Below, piece by piece: positions 31,411 through 41,097 of a DNA stretch of 64,000 bases. The position numbers and the translations under genes are program-made. Origin of the DNA: Chloroflexota bacterium (GTDB lineage Bacteria > Chloroflexota > Anaerolineae > Aggregatilineales > Phototrophicaceae); assembly GCA_020161935.1 (NCBI GenBank), contig JAIUNI010000001.1, positions 1,364,001-1,428,000 of the forward strand, given 5' to 3'. Positions within the stretch are counted from its first letter, which is position 1. Every line of letters starts with the position of its first letter. A model generated the notes under the pieces. That model was not told where the DNA came from. It saw nothing but the letters and a program-made list of their open reading frames with translations, and did not search any database.

Positions 31411-32514
31411 ATGAAACGATTACTAGGCATAGCGTCAATCCTGATGCTATGCACCGTTAGTTTGGTAAACGCACAGCATGGAACGACTATCGCCCTACAA
31501 AGCGATACTCAAATCTTTAGCGGATTAGCCTACAACCAAGCGACAAACACTTTGATGGTTAGTTCTTCAACCGACGGGCATATTTACTCAGTCGGGGTGG
31601 ATGGCTCGTTAACACCTGTTATCCAGTCGGAAGAACTGACTTCTGCCGATGCAATCAGCATCGATAAAGCGACCAATCGTCTATACGCCGTTTCTTCAAC
31701 ATTTGGTGGTGGGCGAGGTCCGGGTCAAGGCTTTAATGGTGCGCCGCCGGAAGGGATGACACCACCAGAGGGAATGACACCGCCCGAAGGTGCGCCAAAT
31801 AATGGCGGCGCACCACCAGACGGAGCGACTAATGGAGAAACACCATCTGAAGGCTTCCCCGCAGATGGTCAGTTCCCGGCAGCAGAAGCGACGTTATACG
31901 CTTTTGATCTGGCAACTGGCACATCAGTTTTCCAAGTCAATTTGACGCAAATTGCACCCAATGGTGGCGGGTTTATCGGTCAAATGACTCTAGATGCCGC
32001 AGGCAATCTTTATATCACGGATAGCGCTGCCAGCGCCGTATATCGTATCGATTCATCCGGCTCACCCACTTACCTAAGCGACTCAAATTTCCAAGCCCAA
32101 CAGCAACAAGGTAGGGGCATGGCAATGGGTATCCGGGGTCTGGCTTATGATGGCACCAACTTACTGGTATCAAAAATGTCTGATGGCTCTCTGTACCGCA
32201 TTAACCTATCTGACGGCTCGGTACAAGCGGTACAAATCAGTGATGCGCCAGCGAGCCTCGGCGAATTAGCAATGTTAGCTGATGGACGGCTCGCGGCTCT
32301 TGACCGCATGAATGCCAAAGTGGTGACATTGTCCAGCAGCGATCAATGGCAGACAGCCCAAGTAAGCAGTTCGTTGGATATATCAGCAGGTGCTAGCGCA
32401 ATTACCGCCTATGACAACACAGTCTACATTTTGGAATCGAACCAGACGGTGGACAACGGAGAGCAAGGTACTCCGGTTACACCGCAATTTTCGATTGTTT
32501 CGTACACGTTGTAA
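31411..32514 (+). CDS. Secreted beta-propeller-like protein with Pro/Gly-rich insert
   Basis: The 367-residue product has a clear signal peptide (1-21, ending VNAQ). Residues 30-100 and 165-365 have the repeating pattern 'D-A-x-G-N-L-Y-I-T-D' / 'Y-D-G-T-N-L-L-V' of NHL/SMP-30-like propellers. A low-complexity insert (about 100-155) contains PPEGMTPPEGMTPPEG, PPDG and PSEGFP. No catalytic residue can be assigned. It is monocistronic and faces, across 56 bases, the histidine kinase gene of the neighbouring efflux locus. The operon's SH3 protein carries similar Pro/Gly/Phe-rich repeats, hinting at a shared surface role. Function unknown. Confidence 0.65.
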   Translation: MKRLLGIASILMLCTVSLVNAQHGTTIALQSDTQIFSGLAYNQATNTLMVSSSTDGHIYSVGVDGSLTPVIQSEELTSADAISIDKATNRLYAVSSTFGGGRGPGQGFNGAPPEGMTPPEGMTPPEGAPNNGGAPPDGATNGETPSEGFPADGQFPAAEATLYAFDLATGTSVFQVNLTQIAPNGGGFIGQMTLDAAGNLYITDSAASAVYRIDSSGSPTYLSDSNFQAQQQQGRGMAMGIRGLAYDGTNLLVSKMSDGSLYRINLSDGSVQAVQISDAPASLGELAMLADGRLAALDRMNAKVVTLSSSDQWQTAQVSSSLDISAGASAITAYDNTVYILESNQTVDNGEQGTPVTPQFSIVSYTL

Positions 32515-32570
32515 CGTCAGAGGAATATTGGTGGAGAGGCTGCCCTACGAGGTTGCCTCCCACTAATCGC

Positions 32571-33935
32571 TCAGGTGGCTGCTTGGATGAGCGGGATTTT
32601 GATGGTGAAGGTTGTTCCATGCCCTGTAATCCCATCACTGCTCACTTGGATAGTTCCATTATGCATTTCGACAATTGCCTTTGAAATAGGCAGCCCCAAC
32701 CCCGCACCACCCCTCGCCCTGCTGCGAGCTTCATCAGTCCGGTAGAACCGCTCAAAAATACGCTGCTGATCCTCTATCGAGATGCCAGCACCAGTATCCT
32801 TGACGGTAAGCTGAATAGTGCCTTCCACAGCGGATAATCCGACCGTAATCTTTCCACCCTCAGATGTATGAGTGAGGGCATTCTGAATCAAGTTTTGGAT
32901 GACCTGAGCAACGCGATCAGGATCAACTGAAGCCTGTATCGCTTCAGGTGGAACCTCAGCAGATAACAGGATATTTTGGGGGATAGTCACGACATTAAAA
33001 TGATCGACTAAGCTCTGAACGAGTTCATTCATATCGGTATTCATTTTATGGAGGGGAAGTTGATGCGCTTCGGCTTGAGCGAGTTCGTGCAAATCACTCA
33101 CAAGACGGCGCAATAAATCGGTTTGCGTCTGGAGATTTTGAATTTCTGTCTTATTCATCGGGTACAGGTCATCCAACATCGCTTGAATGTTCGCCTGAAG
33201 CACCGTCAAAGGTGTGCGAAGTTCATGGGCAACATCACCGACCATGTTACGGCGCAAACGCTCAGACTCAGCCAGTGAATCTGCCATCTGGTTAAAAGCA
33301 GTTGCGACTTCACGGACTTCAACTGTTCCCTTCACTGGTGCGCGTTTGCTCATATTGGGTGAGCGGAATGTGCGAACGGTTTCAGCCAACTCACTGAGAG
33401 GGGCGGTGAGCTGCCGGCTCACCATGATACCGGCAGCTAAACCGAGTATACCAGCAATTGAACCCACTAAAACTAACCCATTCACTAGCCCGCGCAGATC
33501 GCCATTCGGATCACTACCCGGTGGCGGCTTAAAATCCAGATTTTGGAAAACAACATAACCACGTACAAGGTCATCAACTTTTATTGAAAGGGCTGATGCT
33601 TGTTCGTCTGGCGTGAAAGGACGGTTATCGCGCTGATGAGTTCCATCATAAATAATACGACCATCAATATCAGCAAAAACCAATGCGGAAGGTGGAGCAC
33701 CAAAGCCGCGCGGTGTTACAAAATCATAAGATCGTAGCAAGTTTTCAACATCGTTCCAGCTTTCATTTTCGGCATAATAGGCTTCAACCTGAGAGATAAC
33801 CCGTTCCCGATTACGTTCGATTGAATCAGTGATGTTAAGGCTCAACAGGTATAGTAGCAGTATAGAAAACATTACCACGCCGCCTAAAATGAAAATCGAA
33901 AAGTACAGGCTCAGGCGAACCCATAAACGATTCAT
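32571..33935 (-). CDS. Membrane sensor histidine kinase (HAMP-HisKA-HATPase)
   Basis: The 454-residue product has two membrane spans (about 8-32 and 155-178) flanking a ~120-residue extracytoplasmic sensor domain, then HAMP (about 175-230) and HisKA with phospho-His in 'GDVAHELRTPLTVLQ'. The ATPase domain follows with N box 'QVIQNLIQNALTH', G1 'VKDTGAGIS', F box 'FERFYRTDEARSR' and G2 'GAGLGLPISKAIVEMH'. It lies 5 bases after the response regulator and is the last gene of the minus-strand export locus, so it probably controls that operon. Signal unknown. Confidence 0.9.
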   Translation of the reverse strand: MNRLWVRLSLYFSIFILGGVVMFSILLLYLLSLNITDSIERNRERVISQVEAYYAENESWNDVENLLRSYDFVTPRGFGAPPSALVFADIDGRIIYDGTHQRDNRPFTPDEQASALSIKVDDLVRGYVVFQNLDFKPPPGSDPNGDLRGLVNGLVLVGSIAGILGLAAGIMVSRQLTAPLSELAETVRTFRSPNMSKRAPVKGTVEVREVATAFNQMADSLAESERLRRNMVGDVAHELRTPLTVLQANIQAMLDDLYPMNKTEIQNLQTQTDLLRRLVSDLHELAQAEAHQLPLHKMNTDMNELVQSLVDHFNVVTIPQNILLSAEVPPEAIQASVDPDRVAQVIQNLIQNALTHTSEGGKITVGLSAVEGTIQLTVKDTGAGISIEDQQRIFERFYRTDEARSRARGGAGLGLPISKAIVEMHNGTIQVSSDGITGHGTTFTIKIPLIQAAT

Positions 33936-33940
33936 GTGAC

Positions 33941-34660
33941 CTAAGCCTCTCCTAGCCGATACCCCACCCCGTAAACCGTTTCGATATAAATGGGATTATT
34001 CGGATCAGGCTCGATCTTTTTACGCAGATGGTAAATATGACTATCGAGTGTACGTTCCATACTTTCGTATTCGTAGCCAAGCCCACTTTGCAAGAGTTCA
34101 TTACGGGTACGGGTATAACTAGGTCGCTGGATCAAAATCGCCAATAAGTTAAACTCTGTTGGGGTAAGGTCGATTACCCTACCCACTAAAGTCACTCTAC
34201 GCCGTGCCATGTCCACAATCAAATCCCGGTAAAAGTAGACCTTTTCATCAACTTCGTCGCGTAGTTCCAGACGACGGAATGCCGAACGCACTCGCGCGAC
34301 GATTTCACGCGGGTTGAACGGTTTCGTCACATAATCATCCGCACCAAGTTCCAGCCCGATAACCTTATCAATATCCTCGACTTTGGCTGTCAACATCAAG
34401 ATATAGGTTTGCAGCAATTTAGGGTTTCCACGGATTAAACGGGTCACTTCCATACCGTCTTTTTCAGGCATCATGATGTCGAGGATAGCTAATTGTGGGC
34501 GCTCGCGCATCAACGTATGCATAGCGGTATTGCCGTCATATGCGGTGAAAATGGTATAACCTTCCTTCGCCAAATACACATTCAGTACTCGGACGATTTC
34601 TTTGTCATCGTCAGCGATGAGGATTCGTTGGGTCGAGAGGTTATCGGATACGTTTGTCAT
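33941..34660 (-). CDS. OmpR-family response regulator of the export locus
   Basis: From the ATG at 34660 the 239-residue product has a receiver domain with acidic residues in 'ILIADDDKEIV', phosphoacceptor Asp in 'LAILDIMMPEKDG', Thr in 'LMLTAKVED' and Lys in 'YVTKPFNPRE'. A winged-helix domain follows ('LTPTEFNLLAILIQRPSYTRTR', 'TVYGVGYRLGE'). The frame extends 12 codons upstream, but the internal start gives the canonical N-terminus. It is paired with the kinase downstream. Regulators of this class bind tandem ~11-bp direct repeats, and three TGGA(G/T)A repeats spaced by 11 bases lie upstream of the adaptor gene (42332-42359). Confidence 0.92.
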   Translation of the reverse strand: MTNVSDNLSTQRILIADDDKEIVRVLNVYLAKEGYTIFTAYDGNTAMHTLMRERPQLAILDIMMPEKDGMEVTRLIRGNPKLLQTYILMLTAKVEDIDKVIGLELGADDYVTKPFNPREIVARVRSAFRRLELRDEVDEKVYFYRDLIVDMARRRVTLVGRVIDLTPTEFNLLAILIQRPSYTRTRNELLQSGLGYEYESMERTLDSHIYHLRKKIEPDPNNPIYIETVYGVGYRLGEA

Positions 34661-34761
34661 GATAACGTGCCTTTTCAGTGATTCTAAAATACACAAGGCC
34701 CTAAGGCTGAAAGTTCATATGATTTCACTCTCAACCTTAGACCATCATGAATTGACCTTCA

Positions 34762-36192
34762 TTAGCCCGTCAGCGTCGCTAATTGACTGCAAGCCGCCTG
34801 TGGTGTTACATATTCACCGCTTACCCACCCCAATTGTCCTTCATACGTCACCTGATACCAATCATCATGTGTATGACCGCTTGATGTCACGGTTGTGCCA
34901 TAAGGGATTGAAAGCAGCACGGTACTGCCTTCCAGCGCGGGCTTGTCGCGCAGATTTAAATTATAAACCACAACAATTGTACAGGTTGTAGAGGTACCCA
35001 CAGCAGTCGGCGCAGTCGTGCTTGAAGCGGTTTCATCTACAAGAACTTCGGTCGCGTCCGGGGTTGGGGTCGCCGTCGGGAATGCGATCAAGGTCGGGCG
35101 CATAACAACCTCTGTCTGCACAGCAGCGACCTGCACATTATTCTGGCTCGGCATGGGCGATGCAGCGGCCTGTTGGTTGGCGTTGGCAGGGGGTACAAAT
35201 CCGCCACCGCTGCCGTCCTCCGAGTTTGCAGGTGCGCCATCATTACCGCCAGCGGGAAATGTTGACCCTTCTGAACCGCTCGGCGGCGTAAATCCGCCAC
35301 CGCTGCCGTCCTCCGAGTTTGCAGGTGCGCCATCATTACCGCCAGTGGGAAATGTTGACCCTTCTGAACCGCTCGGCGGCGTAAATCCGCCATTGCCATT
35401 TTGGGGCGGCATTCCTTGTGGCGATGCGCTGTTACCTGAAATCAGTTGGTTCGCCAACATCTGCTGCGCCCGCGCTGGAAGCTCCCCTTCGACAACTTTC
35501 GTTGCAATATCTGTCGTATCAGTGCCAAAATTACTCAGCATCTGTGCTGGCATCCCGCCGGCTGTTTCCAAAGCGTTCAACGCGGTTACAAGCGCCACCT
35601 TAACCGCTTCCAAGTCACCATTATTGGCTGCCACAAGCTGCGCGATGGTGCTGCCGTTGTTGAGCTGGGTTGTTAAATCGGTTGTCGAAAGCCCGGTTTG
35701 AGCCGTGAGTACCGCAGCAACTTCTGTTGTTCCAGTGGTCGAACTTTGCATATTCTGCCCGGTATTCGGTTGCGATATATTGACGAAATTATCAGCATTC
35801 GGGAAATCAGCCGTTGTGGGATTAGCCTCTTGCGTCGACATACCTTGAGTCAGGGACATGACAACCAATACTCCAGCGAGGACGACACTCATACCGAGGC
35901 CAAGTATTCCGTAGGAGCGTTTTTTGTCACGCTTTGAATCGCGCCGTTCAATCAACAGGATGACGAGGCAGCTTATACCGAATACAGCCGTACCAATCAC
36001 CATCGAATTCATCAAACTGGTGCGTCCAGCAACATCGCTGCTCACAAAGTAAGCAATCACAGGTATTGCGAGGACAATCAAGCCAAGAATGGCTGCACCA
36101 AAACTTTGGCGCTGATGCCGAAAGACTTGAACGAAGGCAAAGAGAATGTAGATAAGGATCAGAAAAGGAGAGAGAGAGATTAGTGTGTCCAT
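34762..36192 (-). CDS. SH3-domain membrane protein with tandem Gly/Pro/Ser repeats
   Basis: From the ATG at 36192 the product is 476 residues. It has three or four membrane spans in the first ~120 residues, then a Ser/Thr/Asn-rich helical region (about 125-255, including 'LSTTDLTTQLNNGSTIAQLVAANN'). Two near-identical 31-residue repeats (GGFTPPSGSEG...NSEDGSG) and a third partial one follow. After a Pro/Thr linker comes a C-terminal bacterial SH3 domain ('NLNLRDKPALEGSTVL', 'DDWYQVTYEGQLGWVSGEYV'), which often binds cell wall. The gene follows the second MacB permease by 18 bases. It may anchor or stabilise the exporter at the wall; this is inference. Confidence 0.75.
   Translation of the reverse strand: MDTLISLSPFLILIYILFAFVQVFRHQRQSFGAAILGLIVLAIPVIAYFVSSDVAGRTSLMNSMVIGTAVFGISCLVILLIERRDSKRDKKRSYGILGLGMSVVLAGVLVVMSLTQGMSTQEANPTTADFPNADNFVNISQPNTGQNMQSSTTGTTEVAAVLTAQTGLSTTDLTTQLNNGSTIAQLVAANNGDLEAVKVALVTALNALETAGGMPAQMLSNFGTDTTDIATKVVEGELPARAQQMLANQLISGNSASPQGMPPQNGNGGFTPPSGSEGSTFPTGGNDGAPANSEDGSGGGFTPPSGSEGSTFPAGGNDGAPANSEDGSGGGFVPPANANQQAAASPMPSQNNVQVAAVQTEVVMRPTLIAFPTATPTPDATEVLVDETASSTTAPTAVGTSTTCTIVVVYNLNLRDKPALEGSTVLLSIPYGTTVTSSGHTHDDWYQVTYEGQLGWVSGEYVTPQAACSQLATLTG
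35197..35382. repeat. Tandem 93-bp duplication inside the SH3 protein gene
   Basis: Copies at 35197-35289 and 35290-35382 differ by a single base (C/T in CCAG[C/T]GGGAAAT). A third copy begins at 35383 but diverges after a few bases. The multiple of three keeps the frame; the near identity points to a recent or homogenised duplication. Confidence 0.9.
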
Positions 36193-36210
36193 TGTTTGTT
36201 TACCTCGCAC

Positions 36211-37419
36211 TTACTCATAACGCAGCGCATCAATTGGGTTCAATTGTGCCGCTCGTGATGCTGGATATACGCCAAAAAAGAGACCGATCAGCGTCGATAT
36301 AGTGACCGCGAAGATAATGTTTGCGGTCTGTATCGTCACGGTGAAATCAGGCACAAGCGCACTAATCAGCACAGCGCCGCCCCACGCGATAAGAACGCCG
36401 ATTAAACCGCCTAATAGAGTCAAGACAATTGCTTGAATGAGAAACAAGACCACAATGTCGATATATTGAGCACCAACAGCTTTACGCAAACCGATCTCAC
36501 GGGTGCGCTCGGTGATAGCAACCAACATAATGTTCATGATGTTGATGCCGCCGACGAGCAGTGAGATACCGGCAACGATGCCTAGAAAGATCGTTAGAAC
36601 TTCAATCGTGCTGTTCAAAGAGGACACAATTGTGGATGCAGTGAACACGTTGAAGTTGTCTGTATCGCCCGTTCCGACATCCCGCTCTTGCCGGAGTACA
36701 GTTTCGAGTTCGGTTGTCGCAGCCTCAACTTGTGTGGTATCAATCGCTTGAACCAGAATGGTGTCCACCGTCCGCTGTCCATCTGCGGTGTAACTATTCT
36801 TCAACCGATCTTTAAACGTCGTGAACGGTATGACGATCAGATCATCATTCGTGCCGGATTCCTCAAACACGCCGATAACCTGTACCAGAATGTTATCGAT
36901 ACGTATGGTCTTCCCGATTGGGTCTTCGGTATCAAATAAGTTTTCCACCGTTGTGGTGCCAATGATCGCAACTTGAGTGCTGGCGTTATAGTCATCGCTG
37001 CTAAAGAATCGCCCCGTTTCAACGGTGCGCCCTTCAATGTCCAGATAATCGGTAGTCACGCCCGTCACATTGACGGTGAATTGATTACCTTCATACAAAA
37101 CACTGTAACTTCCGCTAACAGTCGCCATAACCAACCCGACGGATGGCAAGCGTTCCGAATCCTTCAGGGTTTCCGCCAGCGTTTCAGTCAGCGGGACAGT
37201 ACGCCCATTACTCGGTCGTGCGGAAACCCGAATCGTATTTGCGCCGAGGCTGGCAAACTGGTCACTCACATACGCCTGAACACTTTGGCCGAGTGACATC
37301 AGCAGCACGACTGCGGCGATACCGATTGTAATCCCCAACACGGTCAGGAACGCTCTTAGTTTGTTAGTGAAAATCTCGCCGATGGAAAGGCGCAGATTCT
37401 CGATAAACATGCTAATCAT
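36211..37419 (-). CDS. MacB-type ABC transporter permease (second)
   Basis: The 402-residue product has an N-terminal span (about 20-43), a ~230-residue extracytoplasmic MacB_PCD domain, and three C-terminal spans with the FtsX/MacB signature 'GGINIMNIMLVAITERTREIGLRKAVGA'. The end 'PASRAAQLNPIDALRYE' is typical. MacB-like mechanotransmission transporters do not move substrates through a channel but pull on periplasmic or membrane partners. It overlaps its homologue upstream by a TAATG junction; the two permeases are about 40% alike by eye and probably form a heterodimer with the ATPase at 38654. Confidence 0.92.
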   Translation of the reverse strand: MISMFIENLRLSIGEIFTNKLRAFLTVLGITIGIAAVVLLMSLGQSVQAYVSDQFASLGANTIRVSARPSNGRTVPLTETLAETLKDSERLPSVGLVMATVSGSYSVLYEGNQFTVNVTGVTTDYLDIEGRTVETGRFFSSDDYNASTQVAIIGTTTVENLFDTEDPIGKTIRIDNILVQVIGVFEESGTNDDLIVIPFTTFKDRLKNSYTADGQRTVDTILVQAIDTTQVEAATTELETVLRQERDVGTGDTDNFNVFTASTIVSSLNSTIEVLTIFLGIVAGISLLVGGINIMNIMLVAITERTREIGLRKAVGAQYIDIVVLFLIQAIVLTLLGGLIGVLIAWGGAVLISALVPDFTVTIQTANIIFAVTISTLIGLFFGVYPASRAAQLNPIDALRYE

Positions 37420-38645
37420 TATTCAAACCTCAATGCTTGAATGGGATTCATGACCGCTGCACGACGAGCAGGATAAACACCGGACAGTATCCCGATAAGT
37501 GTGCTGATGCCTGTCGCCAAGACCGCCGCCGAAGGGGATACGGCGATGGTCAACTGGGTTACAACCAAGCCAGCAATAGTCAACAGGGTCGTTGCCAGCA
37601 CAATGCCAATCAAGCCGCCGAACAGAGACAGTAAAATGCTTTCTAGCAAGAATTGAGTCATGATCGAGGCAAACTGTGCGCCGACGGCCTTACGCAAACC
37701 AATTTCGCGGGTACGCTCGGTCACAGATACCAGCATGATATTCATGACCCCAATGCCGCCCACCAACAGCGAAATACCCGCGATCACACTCAAGAAAACC
37801 GTTATCAGGCTCAAGGTTGAGGACAGCGAGTCCAGAATGGTTGCGGCACTAAACACACTAAAGTCAGCCGCGTTGGGGTTGCTAATTCCGTGTGCCCGTA
37901 GGAAATAGGCTTCGACCTGATCGGTGAGCGTATTAATCGCCTCGGATTCGGTGGATATGACCTTAATTTGAATGGATGAAACGCGGTAGCCTTTACCCGC
38001 CACCCGAACATTCGCCAGCCGACTCTGTGCGGTCGAGACGGGTATGAGCACCATCTGCTGTGAAAGGCCAGTGATTGACCGTTCTTCCATCACGCCGATG
38101 ATCGTAAAGATTTGCCCGCGAATGAAGGCCGTTTGACCAACCGGGTCTGCCGTCCCAAAAAGATCAGAGGCAGTCGTTTGGTCAAGCAGGGCGACACGCG
38201 AACTTTCAGTAATGTCCTCCGCATTGATGAAACGTCCCGTTTCCGGCTGCCAATTATTCACATCCGCGTAGTTAGCCGTTACACCCTGTATCGACAATGA
38301 CGCACTGCTGTCGCCCGCCGAAACGGTTCCCTGAAGGCTGTACGTCCAAGCCACCCCCGAAATCATGGGCGCAGCCCCCGACTGGAGCAGCCCTTCCGCC
38401 TCCGTTGTCGTCAGCGGTTGTGTACCGGAAGCGGTGTTGCGGCCTCGTGCGGCACTGACTTGTAAAATATCCGCACCCACACTTGCAAATTGGCTCGTGA
38501 TGTATCCCTGTAGGCTGTCACCCAGACTCATTAAAGTCACGACGGCTGCAACACCAATCATGATGCCTAAGGTCGTCAGCAGCGCCCGCAGTCGGTTCGT
38601 GGAAAGCGCGGTCAGGGCCACGCGGAAAGTTTCGAAGAAGTTCAT
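37419..38645 (-). CDS. MacB-type ABC transporter permease (first)
   Basis: The 408-residue product has the same layout as its downstream neighbour: N-terminal span, extracytoplasmic MacB_PCD domain (about 45-280), and three C-terminal spans. It carries 'GGIGVMNIMLVSVTERTREIGLRKAVGA' and ends 'PARRAAVMNPIQALRFE'. It lies 8 bases after the ATPase gene. The paired permeases plus separate ATPase resemble YknXYZ/MacAB-like systems of Gram-positive-type envelopes, which export peptides or protect against them (family knowledge). Substrate unknown. Confidence 0.92.
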   Translation of the reverse strand: MNFFETFRVALTALSTNRLRALLTTLGIMIGVAAVVTLMSLGDSLQGYITSQFASVGADILQVSAARGRNTASGTQPLTTTEAEGLLQSGAAPMISGVAWTYSLQGTVSAGDSSASLSIQGVTANYADVNNWQPETGRFINAEDITESSRVALLDQTTASDLFGTADPVGQTAFIRGQIFTIIGVMEERSITGLSQQMVLIPVSTAQSRLANVRVAGKGYRVSSIQIKVISTESEAINTLTDQVEAYFLRAHGISNPNAADFSVFSAATILDSLSSTLSLITVFLSVIAGISLLVGGIGVMNIMLVSVTERTREIGLRKAVGAQFASIMTQFLLESILLSLFGGLIGIVLATTLLTIAGLVVTQLTIAVSPSAAVLATGISTLIGILSGVYPARRAAVMNPIQALRFE

Positions 38646-38653
38646 GGTAAACC

Positions 38654-39463
38654 TTAGGTGTACTCTTCTTTTTTGCCGCCATAGTAGGCCGTTTCCAAAA
38701 GGTTAGATAATTCTTCCGCTTCCGAGGGTCGTTCCGCCGTCCCCGCATCTAAAGGTTCGGCGATCTCTTGGTCAGCGATAACCAGTCCATCACGCAGCAT
38801 AACCACCCGATCTGTATGGCGGGCAATCCACGAATCATGCGTGACGAAAATGGTCGTGATGCCTTGTTCACGGTTCAGCTTCTGGAAAATCTGCATAACT
38901 TCCTTACCACTGCGGCTGTCCAAGTTACCGGTCGGCTCATCAGCAAGGATCAGCGACGGTTCGTTCACCAGCGCACGGGCAATCGCGACGCGCTGCTGCT
39001 GTCCACCGGATAACTCACTTGGCAGATGATCTAAACGTTCGCCCAAACCCACCGACTCCAACGCGGCCTTGGCCTTTTGCGTACGCCCCTTAGCACCCGA
39101 ATACAACATGGGCAGTTCCACCTGACGGAGCGCTGTGGTGCGCTTCAGCAGGTTAAAGTTCTGGAATACGAAACCGATTTTCCGGTTGCGAATGACAGCG
39201 AGTTCACGCTGATTAAGCTGCGCTACATCGGTTCCGTCGAGAAAATAGGTTCCGGTTGTCGGCTGGTCGAGCGCACCGAGAATATTCATCAGTGTGCTCT
39301 TACCAGAACCCGACGGCCCCATGATCGAAATGAACTCGCCTTTTTCAATTTTGAGGTCGATCCCTTTGAGCACATGGAGATCGAACTCGCCGACTGTGTA
39401 CGTCTTGGTAATCCCTTTGATGTCGATGACAGGTATCGGGTTAAGCGCTTCAATTGCGTTCAT
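38654..39463 (-). CDS. MacB/LolD-type ABC transporter ATPase
   Basis: The 269-residue product shows Walker A 'GPSGSGKST', Q-loop 'GFVFQNFNLL', signature 'LSGGQQQR', Walker B 'LILADEPTGNLD' and the H-loop in 'IFVTHDSWIARHTDRV'. 'ADEPTGNLDSRSG' is characteristic of the MacB/LolD/FtsE subfamily. A ~35-residue acidic tail follows the domain. Its start overlaps the end of the upstream adaptor gene (TAATG type) and the permease follows after 8 bases, so it energises the two MacB-like permeases. Confidence 0.95.
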   Translation of the reverse strand: MNAIEALNPIPVIDIKGITKTYTVGEFDLHVLKGIDLKIEKGEFISIMGPSGSGKSTLMNILGALDQPTTGTYFLDGTDVAQLNQRELAVIRNRKIGFVFQNFNLLKRTTALRQVELPMLYSGAKGRTQKAKAALESVGLGERLDHLPSELSGGQQQRVAIARALVNEPSLILADEPTGNLDSRSGKEVMQIFQKLNREQGITTIFVTHDSWIARHTDRVVMLRDGLVIADQEIAEPLDAGTAERPSEAEELSNLLETAYYGGKKEEYT

Positions 39464-41097
39464 TAGGGTCGCCCTCCGCCACCACCCGCGAAATTACCAC
39501 CACCGGGGGGTGCGCCGCCACCGCCAGCGGGGAAGCCGCCACCCCCTCCACCAGCGAAACCACCACCACCGGGGAAGAGACCAAAGCCGCCAGCGTTACC
39601 AGAGCTAGAGGTATCCACCAATATGACGAGCGTTTGACCAACCGAAACACCACTGGTAATCACACTTTCCGAGTCGGTCGCGGTGCCAATCGTGACCGGA
39701 ATATCGGTGTATGTATTCAGTGCTGATTGAACTTTAACCGTGGTTTGATTCGTAACTGGATCAGTCGTGATAAACCGATTGGGAACCACCAGAACATTAT
39801 TAAACTGATTGAGAATAACACTAGCGATGGTAGTCATACCCGGTCTGAGGTTGGTATCTGTCGAGTTCAGGGTGACTTCTATGTTGTAGGTCACTAACCC
39901 TGACGAAGTGGTGGGGATAGGCTCGATGCGAGTGACGGTAGCCGGTATCGTCACATTCTCTAAGGCTTTGATCGTCAGATTTGCCGTTTGCCCCACTTTA
40001 AGTTGGGCAATATCCTTTTCATCGACTGATAGTGTCGTACTAAAATGGCTGATGTCGAGCAGCATAATCGCGCCGGTCGCCGCTGGCATTTCGCCTTCCG
40101 CGATGTTCACCTCTGCCACCACGCCATCAAATGGCGCGGTAAGCACCGCATCCTCAACCGCCTGTTTCACCGCATCCAAATTCAATTGGGCTGTCTCAAC
40201 TGCGATTTCGGCCTGCCGCAATTCCGTATCGCTTGGGCCAGCCAACAAACTATCAAGCTGCGCCTGTGCGCTAATAAGCTGTGCATTACCCGAAGCGAGT
40301 GAACTGGCATCCGCTCCATTGGAAGCGGTTGTTTCATAATTCACAGCCGCCTGATCGACACTGAGTTGGCTCTGGGCAAGACTCGCGTCACTTTGAACCT
40401 GATTGGAATAAGCGTTCATCGCATTCGGGTTTGACCGCTGGCTGCTCATATCGCGGTTCAACTGCGCTTGCCACAATTGATTCTTAGCGATTTCTTCGCG
40501 ATAAGCGGCGATCTGAATATCGTTATCGGTTGAGCCGGTTAGCGAGGCAGAACTTAAACTTGCTTGAGCGGCTTCGATGCTGGCTTCGGCAACTTTAATG
40601 TCAAGGTCACTCGGTTCAGCCGTGAGCGCCTTTAATGCGTTCTGCGCCTGTGTCAGGCTCAATTCTGCATCGCGTACTTGTGCATCCAGCGCTGTTGTAT
40701 CCACACGCGCCAGCACATCACCCGCCTGAACCTGATCGCCTACCTGCACGTTGAGTTCTGTCACCGGTGCGGAAGTCTTAAAATTCAAGACTGTGTTTTC
40801 CGCAACAGCCAGTGAACCGGTTGCATTGAGCGATTGCGTCAGGGTTCCAATCTCAACGGTCATTGTTTCACCAACCGTTGCAATCGCTTCGGTTTGCGGC
40901 AAAGAACTGCTTTGCGAACGTATCGTAATCATACCGATGACCACGAGTGCGATGACATAGGCTGGCAAACCGATAATACGCAGCGTGCGCCGGATGCCTT
41001 GTCGTGTAATGCGCCCTGTCAGCCACCAGATCAGAATGATCCCGGCGATAAAGAAGATGATCCCGCTGACGATAATGGGAAGTTGAGTCGTGTTCAT
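39463..41097 (-). CDS. HlyD/MacA-type adaptor with Gly-rich tail
   Basis: The 544-residue product has two N-terminal membrane spans (about 7-28 and 42-62), then the adaptor fold: half-lipoyl ('VQVGDQVQAGDVLARVDTTALDAQV'), a long coiled coil (about 140-300) and the second lipoyl half ('APFDGVVAEVNIAEGEMP'). Beta-barrel and membrane-proximal domains follow ('LRPGMTTIASVIL'). The last ~50 residues are almost pure Gly with Phe, Pro and Ala. MacA-like adaptors bridge the permease to extracytoplasmic partners. It follows and overlaps (4 bases) a second adaptor, so the complex may use two different adaptor subunits. Confidence 0.88.
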   Translation of the reverse strand: MNTTQLPIIVSGIIFFIAGIILIWWLTGRITRQGIRRTLRIIGLPAYVIALVVIGMITIRSQSSSLPQTEAIATVGETMTVEIGTLTQSLNATGSLAVAENTVLNFKTSAPVTELNVQVGDQVQAGDVLARVDTTALDAQVRDAELSLTQAQNALKALTAEPSDLDIKVAEASIEAAQASLSSASLTGSTDNDIQIAAYREEIAKNQLWQAQLNRDMSSQRSNPNAMNAYSNQVQSDASLAQSQLSVDQAAVNYETTASNGADASSLASGNAQLISAQAQLDSLLAGPSDTELRQAEIAVETAQLNLDAVKQAVEDAVLTAPFDGVVAEVNIAEGEMPAATGAIMLLDISHFSTTLSVDEKDIAQLKVGQTANLTIKALENVTIPATVTRIEPIPTTSSGLVTYNIEVTLNSTDTNLRPGMTTIASVILNQFNNVLVVPNRFITTDPVTNQTTVKVQSALNTYTDIPVTIGTATDSESVITSGVSVGQTLVILVDTSSSGNAGGFGLFPGGGGFAGGGGGGFPAGGGGAPPGGGNFAGGGGGRP

